Positions 19,829-30,285 of a stretch of 34,662 nucleotides of DNA are shown here, piece by piece; within the stretch, counting starts at the first letter, position 1; each line of letters starts with the position of its first letter. Source of the stretch: Coptodactyla brooksi (taxonomy: Eukaryota > Arthropoda > Insecta > Coleoptera > Scarabaeidae). Below the pieces are notes generated by a model that worked only from the letters and a program-made list of their open reading frames with translations, ran no database searches and was not told where the DNA came from. The stretch lies in contig JAWQRM010000052.1 in NCBI GenBank assembly GCA_033557675.1, positions 1 through 34,662 of the forward strand, read 5' to 3'. Both the position numbers and the translations under genes were made by a program.

Positions 19829-20480
19829 CACGGAGTAAGAATAAGGAGACTCCACTCCACGAACATTGCTCTATTAGGATGGAACCAATTTCTAAGTCAA
19901 CTCTTACCCCACCTCGACGACCTCGTTTTAGTTTGTTCCAATGTGGCGCCTCTTGCGGCGAAATCTGAAGGTATCCGAATCAACATAACCTGTGTTATAA
20001 TTTAATGTTTTGACAGTTTGGGATTTCGCATTGGCTTTCTTTCGAAATTTTCCAATACTTTTATAATTTGTGACATTTATTTGTATTACGCGTGAATAAA
20101 ATATACTAAGTCAGATCAGACACCCGCTGTGTACAGGTTATGTTAATTTGCGTAGAAACGGGTAACAGACGCCGCGACGGGAAAACCGAACGTACTTAAA
20201 GCAAGTTTTATTTTATTCATGCGTAATACAAATAAATGTCACAAATTATAAAAATATATGAAAAAAATATCAGCAAATGAAGTTAATGCGAAATTCCAAA
20301 TTGTCAAACCATTAAATTATAGTACAGGTTATGTCGATTCCGATACCTTCAAATTTCTCCGCAGGGGGCGCCACATTGGAACAAACTAAAAAGAGATCAT
20401 CGAGGTGGGCATAATAATTGAGTTAGAAATTGGTTCCATGTATCAAGTTGAAGAGGAGTCTCCTTATTCTTACTCCGTAG
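19829..20480. mobile_element. Foldback/MITE-like element with ~270-bp terminal inverted repeats
   Basis: The left arm 19829-20105 and right arm 20215-20480 are inverted copies. They share ACGGAGTAAGAATAAGGAGA at the tips, then the blocks TTTAGTTTGTTCCAATGTGG, CGAAATCTGAAGGTATC.GAAT and TTTATTTGTATTACGC. The centre 20106-20214 is unique and has no ORF. TTTTGAT flanks both sides (19822-19828 and 20481-20487), a likely target-site duplication of 7-8 bp. It is non-autonomous and the superfamily is not certain. Confidence 0.8.
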
Positions 20481-20489
20481 TTTTGATAC

Positions 20490-22750
20490 ATCTGTTTCCC
20501 TGACTAAGAGGAGGGATGAAATCATTGTACCTATTTTGAAACCGGGAAAAGATCCTCTGGTGTTCAGTAGCTATAGACCCATAGCTCTATCATCGTGTTT
20601 GGGAAAATTACTGGAGAACAGTAAAAGCACAAATGGAATGGTACCTGGGATCAAAGGGACTACCAGACAGAATTTAGAAAGGGAAAGTGGAAGATAACAT
20701 CACTATGCTGAAGTTAGATATTCACAAGGCAGGAGAATAAGTACGTTTTAGGAATCTTTTTCAATCTGCAAAGCACACATGATATGATGAATCCAGAAAT
20801 ACTAATCAGTTAGCTAAAAGAGAAAGGCATCCGAGGGGGCATACTGTGGACCATGTGGCAATTTTTAACAAGAAGAGAGCTTACATTTAAACTAAGATCC
20901 GAACATGTATTGCTGGGCCCTAGGTTGAGTAGCAAGGAGTGCCTCAGGGATTCCCGCTTAGCCCACTGTTGTTCAACGTATATATGGAATCATTGTGTCA
21001 GAGCACTGTGGAGGGAGCTACGACGTTACAGTTCACGGATGATACAGTGATATACTGCAGTGGAGGCAGTTATGATGTCATGACAAGTAAGCTGAATGAA
21101 ACTTTGGAAAATATTAGAAAATGGCTGGACGAACATGAACTATCTCCAAGTAAAAGCTCAACTTCATTGCCTTCAGAAAGGGTAAATCTGATAAACTTCC
21201 TCCTAATGTAATATTTGATGGTGAGGTGGTACCCGGACGAAATGTGGTGAAGTATTTGGGAGTAGTGTTAGATGGAGTCTTAAAGTGAAGTCACATATAA
21301 GCTGCGTGACAAACAAGGCTGGAAAGGGAGTTAACATTTTGAAAGCTCTTTCCAGGGTGTAGTGGGGAGCTGACCCAAAGACTATGCTAATCGTATATTC
21401 TGCTATGGTTAGAATCCATCTGGATTATGGATGTTTACAGTTCGCCTGTGCTTCAGTTGAATACAATACACTACCAGGCTCTGCAAATAACTATGGGGAT
21501 GATAAGAACTACTCCCACTAATATAATCCTGTCGGAGACAAGAGAGATGTCGTTGAAATATAGGAGGATACGGCTGGGAAATAAACTTCTGATGAAAAGA
21601 GCTGTACTACGACCCCATAGTGCTCAGGTTGGTGCGACTGGTAAATACAGGAGAAGAAAATATAGTTAGAAGGTCTCACCTGTTAACTTTAAAGGTTTAA
21701 AAAAAAATTGGGAATATTACAAAAGGTTGAACAAAGAAAAATCAAACACTGTTTTGTAGCTAATTATGCAAGCCAATTCCTCACATAGCATTTTCAGGAA
21801 TTGCACATTAGTGTAGGAGCACCTGATGCAAAATTACAGAGGGAATTTTGGAGGGTAATTGGCATAGATTTTGAAGATTATACAGAAATTTATATCAACG
21901 GATCTATTGGCAGTAATAGACAATGTGGATATGGAATATATATACCAAAAATAGACTTTAAATTTAGTAGGAGAGTTCCTAGTGAATTCACAATATATAC
22001 CATAGAAACACTGGCAATTTTGGAAGAGTTGGAAGAGGTTGCAAGGAAGGCAATACACAGGGCTGTCATTATATCGGACTCTAAGAATTCACTAATGGGC
22101 ATATCAAGAAGGGGATTAGTTGCTTATCCAACCTCTACGGGCTATTGAGGAAGCTAATCAGTTAGCAAAGGAAGGAACTATGTTGACAGGGATAAGGAAC
22201 ATCCCTCCGACACTTTTTCAAAATCAAACAACACCCAGAAATGTTCCATGGTTTAAGTACTGCTCTTTTATTGATCGGCACTCCATAACATCGTTTACCA
22301 GAATAAAATCAGAATTACCAGAATTAATCATTGTCTAAGCCCGATTCATAGGAATAGATTTGGCAAGAGAGATGTCCCAAATTGCGAATGTGAAGAAATG
22401 GGGGATTTGAACCATCTATTATTGGGATGCGAATTGAAATATAATGAATGTAATAAATTTGTAAATTGCCTGAGAGAAGCAGGTTTGCACTACCCTTTGT
22501 CAGCTCAGTGTATCTTGAGTAACATTAATGATAAAATAATTAACATTGTTGATTCTCATTTAAAATCATGTAACTACGTTCTTTGATGTTCTTTTCAGTT
22601 TGTGGTTGTCTCTCCCTTCATCCTTGACATCCCAGGGTCATCACAGCTGTCCTTTTCAGGACGTGTAAGGCTCTGATTTGCCATTGGAGGAAGAAGAGTT
22701 TGAACTGTTAAATGTTTTGTTTTTCTAAATTAAATAATAAATAAATAAAA
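20490..22750 (+). pseudogene. 5'-truncated non-LTR retrotransposon (I-like/LOA-like) with RT and RNase H
   Basis: Plus-strand blocks in order are VPILKPGKDP and SSYRPIALSSCLGKLLE (20530-20615), the RT core with PQGFPLSPLLFNVYMESL (20941-20997) and FTDDTVIYCSG (21034-21065; the DD pair of the catalytic box), then YQALQITMGMIRTTPTN after the RT. An RNase H domain follows at 21801-22110 with EIYINGSIGS, TIETLAILEEL and VIISDSKNSL. The first RNase H aspartate is Asn (INGS for DGS). A C-terminal Cys-rich block, NCECEEMGDLNHLLLGCEL, follows at 22380-22430. The endonuclease is missing and frames shift several times. The 3' end is a TAA-rich tail (AAATTAAATAATAAATAAAT, about 22727-22746), as in I elements. 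Confidence 0.87.
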
Positions 22751-24144
22751 GCCAAAAATACAAATAACCTAAAATAGAGTGGTATAGGAAATAGTATATA
22801 GTAAAAAAATAGTGTTTAGAAGAACAGGACCTGATAATATGCCTGACGCATGCATATTAATAATACCTAAACTGTAGGCTTATCCATCATGTTTTTAAAA
22901 TTAATGTAAAATATCGTGTACTATCCAGTGTTTTCATAATATTTGATGATTTTTTGCCATTTTTCGAAATAGCACACGTGGTTGAAATTAAATTAGAGGT
23001 CTCTATAATTTCCTATAGAAACCTGTAATTTGTGTTGTCTTAGAATGTTAAATAAGGTCCTACTTCAAACGTGACTGCCAGGTCAGGAAACGACCAAATA
23101 TACAATGAAAGGACTGGAGAGGGTGATATTAAACAAAAATAATACAATTCAAAGGTATTTCCACACAACATATTTGTTTACAATTATTTTCATGCTTAGA
23201 ATAGAATATAAGTTTTAAGATCCGGTTTGGTTTTGAAAACTAAAAATTTCCAACAAGAAAGTTTTTCACGCATAAAAGATCAGATGCCTCGAAGATATTT
23301 CTTTTCTCAAATGTAAAGAATATAATTCTTAAAACTTTAAGAACGGAAAGCCTAGAATTGTACGACAGCTGCTAAAATAAGTAGTAAACTGACTGAAGTT
23401 CATCAATCTACTGTACGAAGAATTGTAGCAGGAGGTGTAAACAAAAGAAATAAAAGCAAAATGAAAGAAAAAATTGTATGAACGTTAGCTGTCGGTACCT
23501 GCCTTTGACAGGTGAAATATTTGAAAAGACTAGCTTGTTACATCTCTGTAGTTTATCCATGTGCAACTATGAAGAACCGAATTGTACTACATGGTGTGAA
23601 AAGTCCTAAGGCTAGCAATGAAAACATTTTTTTGTCAAAAATCAATTTTGCTCTCCAATATGATACACTTATTCATGAAGAGTGATACACTTATTCCAAT
23701 GGTTCTCTAAGATCCAAAATATGCGTCAGATTCGAATTTGCCATCCTCATTTAATGTAAATGTCCTACCCTGGACCATCTCGTCAAGTTAGGTAACATAT
23801 AATAGTTTAAATTAAATTTTACTATCACTTTCATTGATATATGAGCTACTATGTAGTCTTGGTGAAACAGCCCTTTTTTTCATGATTTCGTCATTCAAGC
23901 AATTCAATAATACTGCCTAATAGTCTCCTGTGATTGTTTTTCCTTTCTTAAGACAGTCGATGAATATTATGCCACTTACATCCTAAAAATACTGCTAGCA
24001 ATTTTAAATTTGTGGTTCCAACTAATGCCCAATTAATTTTGTTAATTTATATTTTTCAATAATTTGAGGTTTTTACTTGTGAAAGAATAAGTGATCACTT
24101 ATATCTTAATTTTGTTTCTTGTCACTGATACAATGGTCAATTTT
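22751..24144. other. Spacer downstream of ZNF-3; weak transposase-like remnant at 23370-23490
   Basis: AT-rich with no intact gene. At 23370-23490 the plus strand reads TTAAKISSKLTEVHQSTVRR then IVAGGVNKRNKSK, resembling the helix-turn-helix segment of transposon proteins. Nothing around it confirms this. No similarity to the 3' flanks of ZNF-1/2 was noticed. Confidence 0.3.
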
Positions 24145-25354
24145 TTATTGAATATTTTTTGTTATTCCATTAAAGTTTTTTTTTCTTCCCAATCTTTTTT
24201 TCAAACTTTTTTCTTCACCATCTTCTGCTGAGGGCAGTTTAAAATTTGATTGAGCAGTAGCGTCCATTTTCTGTACTTTCTCTGAACCCAGCTTACCAAA
24301 ACAATGTTGACTGCCATCAGCACATTTGTAGTTGGCTACAATCTTAAATGGTTTCTCATTCAAGTGAGTACGAACATGTCGTGTCATGTGCCCCTTATGA
24401 AAAGTTGAATATAGGCATGTTGCGCACTTGTACGTTTCTTCTGCACCTTCGTGTTTTGCTAGATGAACATTTAGACATTGTTTTCGATTAGTTGCATATT
24501 CGCATTTGTCACATTCGCAAGGTTTCCCCTGATTAGAAGGACTTAATTGTGCACACGAACAATTTCTATATGTGCACTTAAATAATTTTTCAGTTGAGTG
24601 AGTGCGAAGATGTTGTATCAGGCGTTCTCTGCGAAATGTTGAATATTCACAAGTTGCGCACTTGTACGTTTCCTTCGCACCGCTGTGTTTCGCTGATATG
24701 TGATCATTTAGGTATTGTTTTTGAGTAGTTGCATATTCGCATGTATCACACTCACAAGACTTCTCCTGATTAGAAATACCTAATTGTGCGCATACACAAT
24801 TTTTATATGTGCACTTCAATGGTTTTTCATTTGTGTGAATGCGAAGGTGGGATGTCATATGTTCTTTACGAAATGTTGAATATACACAAGTTGTGCACTT
24901 ATATGTTTTTTGTGCACCACTGTGCTTCACTAATATGTGACGATTTAGATCTCGTTTGTTAATGGTTGCATATTCGCATGTCTCACACTCACAAGGCTTT
25001 TTTTCCTCATTGGAAATAAGTAAATGTGCACATTTACAAATTTTATATGTGCACTTAAATGGCTTTTCATTAGAGTGAATGCGATTGTGTTGTGTCAGGA
25101 CGTGTTTATGAAACGTTGAATATCCGCATGTTGCGCAATCATACTTTTTTTCTGTAGGTGTTTTAATGTTGTTTTTAGAACAATTTCTTTTCTTAATTGT
25201 CAATTTGCAAACTTCATGCCTCAATGGCTTTTTGTTACGGTGAATTAAACTGTGTGTTTCTAAGTGAAGTTTGCTCCTTGTAGTATAACTACACTTCTCA
25301 CATTTCAATACTTTCTGCTCATCTGCACAAACATCCCGCTCTTTATTATTCAAT
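24145..25354 (-). CDS. ZNF-3 exon 4: 8-finger C2H2 array plus C-terminal tail
   Basis: The acceptor is TTATTCTAG; the MVYSR that precedes it in the same frame is intronic. Fingers run KCEKCSYTTRSKLHLETH to CATCLYSTFHKGHMTRH. The linkers are CTYKICKC, CTYKNCVC and CTYRNCSC, each followed by the fourth Cys after 11-12 residues. Finger 7 has the shortened spacing LNVHLAKH (H-x3-H rather than H-x4-H). After NEKPFKI the frame continues about 60 residues, ending with a Lys/Arg-rich segment SLKKRLGRKKNFNGITKN that could be a nuclear localisation signal. Confidence 0.92.
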
Positions 25355-26693
25355 CTAGAATAAACCATAAATATAGAAATCTACAAACCAAAAAAAAACA
25401 TAGCTATAAGTCAGGTCACTTACTCTAAATAATTATTTTTACACCATTTTATACGTTGTGCAGATTTCCTTTCCCCCATGATTTCTATTTTGCAAAAGCA
25501 ACAAACAACAGGAACTAGATAAAAGCAATTGTTAAAACCAAAGCAATATATTCTCATTCTTTCCTACCTCCATTTCTACTCAACTCTTCGGATAATACTT
25601 TCTCCCGAGAAAGGCATATTCTGTAACGATTCTCCAAGCATGTCCTTTCCTTGAATTCTAAATAACAAGAATCACATGCATACTTCTTTGCTACAAATTC
25701 CTTCTCTTCAGATTTAGAATTCTCAAATTCTGTAACACAAAAAACAATCCTAAATTTATTATAGTTAAATATGAAAGACATAGAACTAAAAACTCAAAGC
25801 AACAAAGTAGAAGGCGATTTGTATATTTCTAAATCGCTTTAAAGGTAAAGAATACCCGGTAAATAACAAATTTGGGCAAATGCAACTGTGGCCAAAAAAA
25901 CGGAAAACCGTACCAAAAGCTTCTGGGTTGCACTAGTTAAGCCCAAAATGACAATTTTAGCAATACTTCCTCTACTCCTAACGGTGGAATATTTTCAGCA
26001 GAGCCAACAGCTCACAAACAGCAGAAAGAGGGGCGTCACCAACAGGGTGTCAACTAAGGAGTTAGGTCCTACCAGAAGGTGCCAAACCTCCAATAACAGC
26101 AAAACTAAAAATCGAAAGCAAAGAAAAAGGAACTAAGGCACATGGACTTGTGTTGGGAAGCAGGACTGGAAGTCAAGGAATTAATAAGTATTCGTTATAG
26201 ATTTTGAATGAAAACTTAACAAACAATACTCTGACCATAATCTGATCTGGGTGCCAGTTAATTACGAAAATGTCCAATATGAATAGTCCCCTTCTTCAAA
26301 GAGCATTTTCCACACCAAAAATGGTTGAATTGAAACAGGCACCTCTTGAATAATACAGTAAAACTTCATTTATATAACGCTAGTTTCATCAATTTTTGAT
26401 TATTTGCACGCTCACTTACTGGCATCCCTGTTTGGCAATAGTATAACATTATCCAAAGGTTCCAAGTCTTTGTTGTCAATTTCATTCTCAGAAGGTGAAA
26501 AATACTTGAAAGTATCCTTTTCTTCTTTAATGTTCACAAACTCCGTTTCATCAATCGTTTGATAATCGTAGAATTCCTCTTTTACTTCGGTTTTCATTGT
26601 GATTATTTCTTCATAAAATGGCTCGATTTGCTTTATGTTTTCGGTTCCAAATTCTTCAGAAATGGTGTGCTCAATCTTAACACCATCAGCCAT
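24145..26693 (-). CDS. ZNF-3: diverged four-exon zinc-finger paralog (gene span)
   Basis: The joined exons are 26693-26420, 25729-25568, 25514-25424 and 25354-24145, which make 1737 nt and 578 residues in frame. Exon lengths 162 and 91 and phases 1, 1, 2 match ZNF-1/2. It has 8 C2H2 fingers and three C4 linkers, so it lacks two 82-residue units, and it carries a basic C-terminal tail absent from ZNF-1/2. In both C2HC fingers the zinc-binding His is Arg (codon CGT where the others have CAT), so both should be impaired as classical zinc fingers. The frame is otherwise intact. It is probably expressed with an altered N-terminal module. Confidence 0.83.
25424..25514 (-). CDS. ZNF-3 exon 3: C2HC finger with His replaced by Arg
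   Basis: 91 nt, acceptor TTTATCTAG, donor GTAAGTGACC. It encodes VPVVCCFCKIEIMGERKSAQ then RIKWCKNNYLE. The ligand pattern is C-x2-C-x12-R-x3-C; the codon is CGT where ZNF-1 and ZNF-2 have CAT. Confidence 0.8.
25568..25729 (-). CDS. ZNF-3 exon 2: C2HC finger with His replaced by Arg
   Basis: 162 nt, acceptor GTTACAG, donor GGAG/GTAGGA. It encodes KFENSKSEEKEFVAKKYA then CDSCYLEFKERTCLENRYRI and C. The His of ZNF-1/2 (NHYKVC, NHYKMC) is Arg (NRYRIC), again by CAT to CGT. Confidence 0.83.
25730..26419 (-). other. ZNF-3 intron 1 with an unshared insert
   Basis: The flanks align with ZNF-1 intron 1. About 25835-26205 does not, and has somewhat higher G+C. An 82-codon plus-strand ORF lies within it (25888-26136), followed by a K/R-rich tail. 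No family was recognised for this ORF, so it is taken as part of an unidentified insert. Confidence 0.5.
26420..26693 (-). CDS. ZNF-3 exon 1: acidic N-terminus
   Basis: It begins MADGVKIEHTISEEFGTENI, keeps FYEEIITMKTEVKEEF and FVNIKEEKDTF, and ends in the phase-1 donor GATGCCA/GTAAGTG. The start is set by paralog alignment; an upstream in-frame Met (26723) is less likely. Confidence 0.8.
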
Positions 26694-27235
26694 TCTTGAT
26701 GTTATCCCAAATTTAATGTACAATACACGTTTTTTGAAACACTTATGTCTACCTGCAATTAATTTGTTTTGGTTTTTAAGAGAATATAATTTATGTTTAC
26801 CTTGTTTTGTAGTGTTATTCTGCAGTTTATAGATTTATTAACACGCATGCTCCAAGCGAACAGAATAACCAACACTCTAACCTCTTTGTTTACAGTCCAA
26901 TTGATTCTTTTACAGGATCGACAATCTTGCAAAATAAATTACTCAAGACAGTAATTTTCGCTATTATGTTGGCAACATTTGGTTAACATTGTAATAAAAA
27001 AATGCACAGATTTCCAGCTAACTTTTAAGTAATCGCGCTATAGCTACGTGGAATAAGTGCTCGCGTGGTCCCTGAGAGGCCCTACTAACGTTTTATAGTG
27101 TTTTCTTTACTCTCGTGTTTTAGTTAGGCATAAATAAGGATAGTATCAGTATCATAGTAGAAAAGAAGTCAACAAAAAAATGTACTTTAGGTAAACCATA
27201 TAATTCTGGAATATCCGGATTCATAGGTATGAACT
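26694..27235 (-). promoter_or_regulatory. 5' flank of ZNF-3
   Basis: The part to about 27000 aligns loosely with the 5' flanks of ZNF-1 and ZNF-2, including GACAATCTTGCAAAATAAAT on the plus strand at 26921. Beyond that no feature was recognised. Confidence 0.4.
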
Positions 27236-27375
27236 GTGAATTTTTATTTTGATTGAATTCAATTAATGTTTCTTTACACAATAGAACCACAATAATAATT
27301 TTGATCTATGGAGAATAATTAAAAACATAAAACAAAAATTAAATGGACAAAATGCAATGTATATTAATGTACATA

Positions 27376-27414
<39 letters not shown>

Positions 27415-27602
27415 CAGATAAAAATGCAGGAGCAGTAATAATGGAAAAAACAAATACATTGAAAAGACCATGTAGTTCATTAAACACAATAATTATATTG
27501 AAATAAAGAAAAACCCAACAGATAGCTTGATAAAAAAAGCTAAACAGATAATCAGCCAATGTAAAGAAACATTAATTGAATTCAACCAAAATAAAAATTC
27601 AC
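27236..27602. mobile_element. Small inverted-repeat element with a (TA)n core
   Basis: GTGAATTTTTATTTTGATTG at 27236 and its reverse complement at the far end, extending over about 43 bp (27236-27279 with 27560-27602), form terminal inverted repeats with only one or two mismatches. The 280-bp centre includes a (TA)n tract at 27383-27411. No target-site duplication could be seen. Probably a MITE. Confidence 0.65.
27383..27411. repeat. (TA)n microsatellite
   Basis: About 14 uninterrupted TA units inside the inverted-repeat element. Other TA tracts lie at 31322-31345 and 32206-32228. Confidence 0.9.
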
Positions 27603-27859
27603 AATACGCCTTGTGTTACGAGAAAAGTTAAAATTAATAAACTCCTCCTGCATATTTTATATAAAAAGTTACAACATGTTAAAACGGAGTAATAACTTTG
27701 TTATATACGGATACTGCAGTCAGTTAACTTGCAAAACGTTTAAGATAATAACAATATCGCAAGGAAACAAAGTAACAGTGACGGTAGTTAGTACTAATGT
27801 AAACTGAACTCACGAGTCAAGTCAGAGGCGCAGAACGGAATATTTTGGGGAAGCATTTG
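27603..27859. other. Spacer, no gene seen
   Basis: AT-rich; a 64-codon plus-strand ORF (27613-27807) has no recognisable similarity. Confidence 0.4.
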
Positions 27860-29400
27860 CAACATAACACGACATTAAATGTTCGTATAGACGACATTCA
27901 ACGTTCTGTAAAGGATTTAAAGAAGACCATGAATTTAGATAAAATCAAATTAGTGTAAATATCCAAAGTAGTGTACAGACGAATAAGGTCCAAAGCTTTT
28001 TCAAGGTTGGATAGTGCAAAGGACGCTCTTATTGATCTAATTTTATTCCAACGACGAAATTATTATTACATTGGCAAAATAATACAGCTGTTATCGATAT
28101 ATATTTGTAGTCAAGAACAGTTACAAATTGTACAATATTATTGTAGTGTAAGTGATGCGACTGGGGGTGTTATAAAGAAGCCACATGACAGCTAATATGC
28201 GCTTTACTACGCTGGAGTTGTGCAAACAAAAAATGGTAGAGTGATACCTGCCTTTGAATTGTTATCATCCAGACACGATGTGCCAAGTTTCGCTGCCTGG
28301 TTACTGGACATAAAATGCTATCACAGAAAGCAATTTAAATAGCCAGCTTATAAAGCTTGTGCTACAGATTTTAGCTTGGCATTTATCAATGCAATTTGCG
28401 AGGCATGGATGTTGCGAGCTTACCTGATTATTTAAATTACATTTTCGATTGTTTTACAACGGGCGACAACACATTGTTTTACAACACTTTAAAGTCAAAA
28501 TAATTAATAGGTACGTAATAGAAATAGTTGCGTCACTATATGATATTGATAAATGTGGAACTTTTGTGTAAAAAATGAAAAATTTTTTAACAAAATTCAG
28601 TAGCAAACTAGAGACTAAGTAATAAAGAGCCGAAACAATTTATTTGCAGAAAAAGAGGATAATGTAAATCATAGAGAGAATGTCGACAACAACCCGCAGA
28701 ATGTACATCCCGCGGTATGTACATTTTACGAAAGTAATACATTTTATCAATTCTTTATGGAGATATTAAACGACGTGAAATCGAACACAATAATTTCCAG
28801 GTTATCGATTAAAAATCCAAATCCATTTCGGTGTAAGGAATTTGCTCATTGTTTTATAACACATTATATCCCAAACTCTATTTGGGATTGTTCTATGTGG
28901 TGCAGCATGTTATCAAAAAGGGAAAGTAATGCACCAGTAGAAGTGTGGTTTAACATACTGAAGAATAACATTCTCCGCTCTCATTTTCATAGTAAGTGTT
29001 GAAGATTTTTACGAACTACTCGACAATACATTATTAATCAATATAGAGAATTAAAATATAATATCAAACGTACATGTTGCGCTACGAAGACAAGTACAAT
29101 GGACACGGATATCGAAGAAACTTGGAATAAAAGAAGACAACTAAAACACACGTATTTCAAACAAACTGCTACTAAAAGGTATTTTAGTGAAGAGAAGAAG
29201 AAGGAAATATTGCATAATACTAATGAAGTTGAGTTGCCTAAACTTACAAAGGATTAGGTTGTGGCTAGGTTTGAAGCTGAAAAATTGTATATGTCGAGCT
29301 TTCATACCTTAGATCATCACTACAATAATCGTGAAATGTGGCTTGATAATTTTCTAGTAGATTTTTGCTTGAAAATTATATCGAATAAAGTAATAAACTT
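27860..29400 (+). pseudogene. MULE-like (DDE-fold) transposase, degenerate
   Basis: One plus-strand frame runs with few stops from about 27960. It includes RRNYYYIGK, SQEQLQIVQYYCSV, then SDATGGVIKKPHDS (28151-28192), a TAA stop, YALYYAGVVQTKNGRVIPAF, SSRHDVPSFAAWLLDIK and ATDFSLAFINAICEAW (near 28361). A later block, IVASLYDIDKCGTF, is followed by SIWDCSMWCSMLSKRESNAP and VEVWFNILKNNIL (28880-28980). DATGG, TDFS and the ESNAP.E.WF block are the ordered landmarks of a transposase family common in insects, consistent with a Mutator-like DDE fold. It is linked to the Ulp1-like remnant downstream. I am confident of the transposase nature, less so of the superfamily name. Confidence 0.7.
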
Positions 29401-29600
29401 TAAAGTTCTCATGTCTTACTTAAAAGAAAGCCTTTTTTAACAAAAATATTATCCAAAAATATTTAAGAAAATGTGGATTGCCCGAAAGCATTACAGCATT
29501 TTCACAGCAAAAATATCCTCAACAAAATGATGGATGGAATCACGGAGTATACGTAATATATTACTGTGAAGTTATTTAAAAAAACTCAAAATGGAGCGAT
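29401..29600 (+). pseudogene. Ulp1-like (C48) cysteine protease remnant of the same element
   Basis: Upstream, MWLDNFLVDFCLKIIS (29338-29385) resembles the start of Ulp1 domains (WL.D..I...). Then KYPQQNDGWNHGVYVIYYCE (29512-29571) resembles the Q-x-D-x3-C-G-V catalytic segment, with His in place of the nucleophilic Cys. The middle of the domain, including the usual HW motif, is missing or scrambled, and stops interrupt it. Inactive. Confidence 0.55.
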
Positions 29601-29804
29601 GTGTTTAACTCGGATGCATACAGCGCAACATTAAAAAATTTGATTACAGAACATTCCCCCAAGTCCCAAAATGTGTGCTTATATTGTGTAGAAGAAACTG
29701 AAGAAGTTAGGCATACAATTTGCAATAGATGTAACTGTTTCATTTGTGTAAATTTAAATGAATCTCATTATGTCTGCGAACTGTGCCGACAATTGAACCA
29801 GTAA
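29601..29804 (+). pseudogene. C-terminal Cys-rich (PHD/treble-clef-like) domain of the MULE-like element
   Basis: The open frame continues from the protease remnant. It has VCLYCVEETEEV, then ICNRCNCFICVNLNES and YVCELCRQLNQ before the stop. The C-x2-C, C-x2-C-x-C-x2-C and C-x2-C series resembles a PHD-like or other treble-clef zinc module, which in such elements may bind chromatin. It was probably the C-terminus of the transposon polyprotein. Confidence 0.5.
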
Positions 29805-29829
29805 ACCATGAGCGTAGCATCTATTTGGT

Positions 29830-30170
29830 TTTTTTTTAATTTTGTGATTGGCGCAGTAATTCTTGAACCGTAACTATATAAGTGATAGCAATAGTGGTAC
29901 CGCGTTGTGACCTCCGAGCTGTTGAGGCGGGAAACAGCGCGGGGCGGGAAGACAGGAAATGAAATAAATCAGAAGAGAGAATAATATATTCAAGGAAGAA
30001 ATAAAGTAGATAACAAAAGAAAACAAAAAGAGAGACAAAGAAATGGCAGATATAAAACAAAAAATTGATAAAATGGAAGTTAGTCTGAAACTGTGGCAAA
30101 GGGGGATGAAAAGAGACAACTTGATAATCAAGGGAATATAATTACTACATCACAAATTAGCACTGAAATT
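29830..30170 (+). pseudogene. LINE ORF1-like start (coiled-coil remnant)
   Basis: A relatively GC-rich leader (29900-29960) precedes ATG at 30043. The short frame to 30141 reads MADIKQKIDKMEVSLKLWQR then GMKRDNLIIKGI. A charged coiled coil followed by KR.NLIIKG is the pattern of non-LTR ORF1 or RT N-termini. It is interrupted right after this block. Confidence 0.4.
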
Positions 30171-30285
30171 ACAAATCATCAAGTAGTTGGTATTTATAAT
30201 GCCACACAATGCTCACATTTAAATCACGGCCATCACTTTTGGAAGTTGTCCATCAATTTGTATCTACTGATTCCATACTTTAGAC

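Noticed and set aside
8739..25354. The 82-residue repeats as a CRISPR-like or satellite array
   Set aside because: The period is 246 nt of protein-coding sequence with conserved cysteines and histidines; it is a finger array.
25355..25368. MVYSR as the N-terminus of a stand-alone ZNF-3 protein
   Set aside because: These codons are read through the splice acceptor TTATTCTAG. Paralog alignment and exon phases place them in the intron.
25888..26136. 82-codon plus-strand ORF inside ZNF-3 intron 1
   Set aside because: No family resemblance, no paralog equivalent, and it lies in an insert that the other genes lack. Treated as chance within an unidentified insert.
29836..30131. Hydrophobic minus-strand ORFs of 85-87 codons
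   Set aside because: They are the complement of an A-rich, Lys/Glu-coding plus-strand region with the LINE ORF1-like pattern; the hydrophobicity is a by-product.
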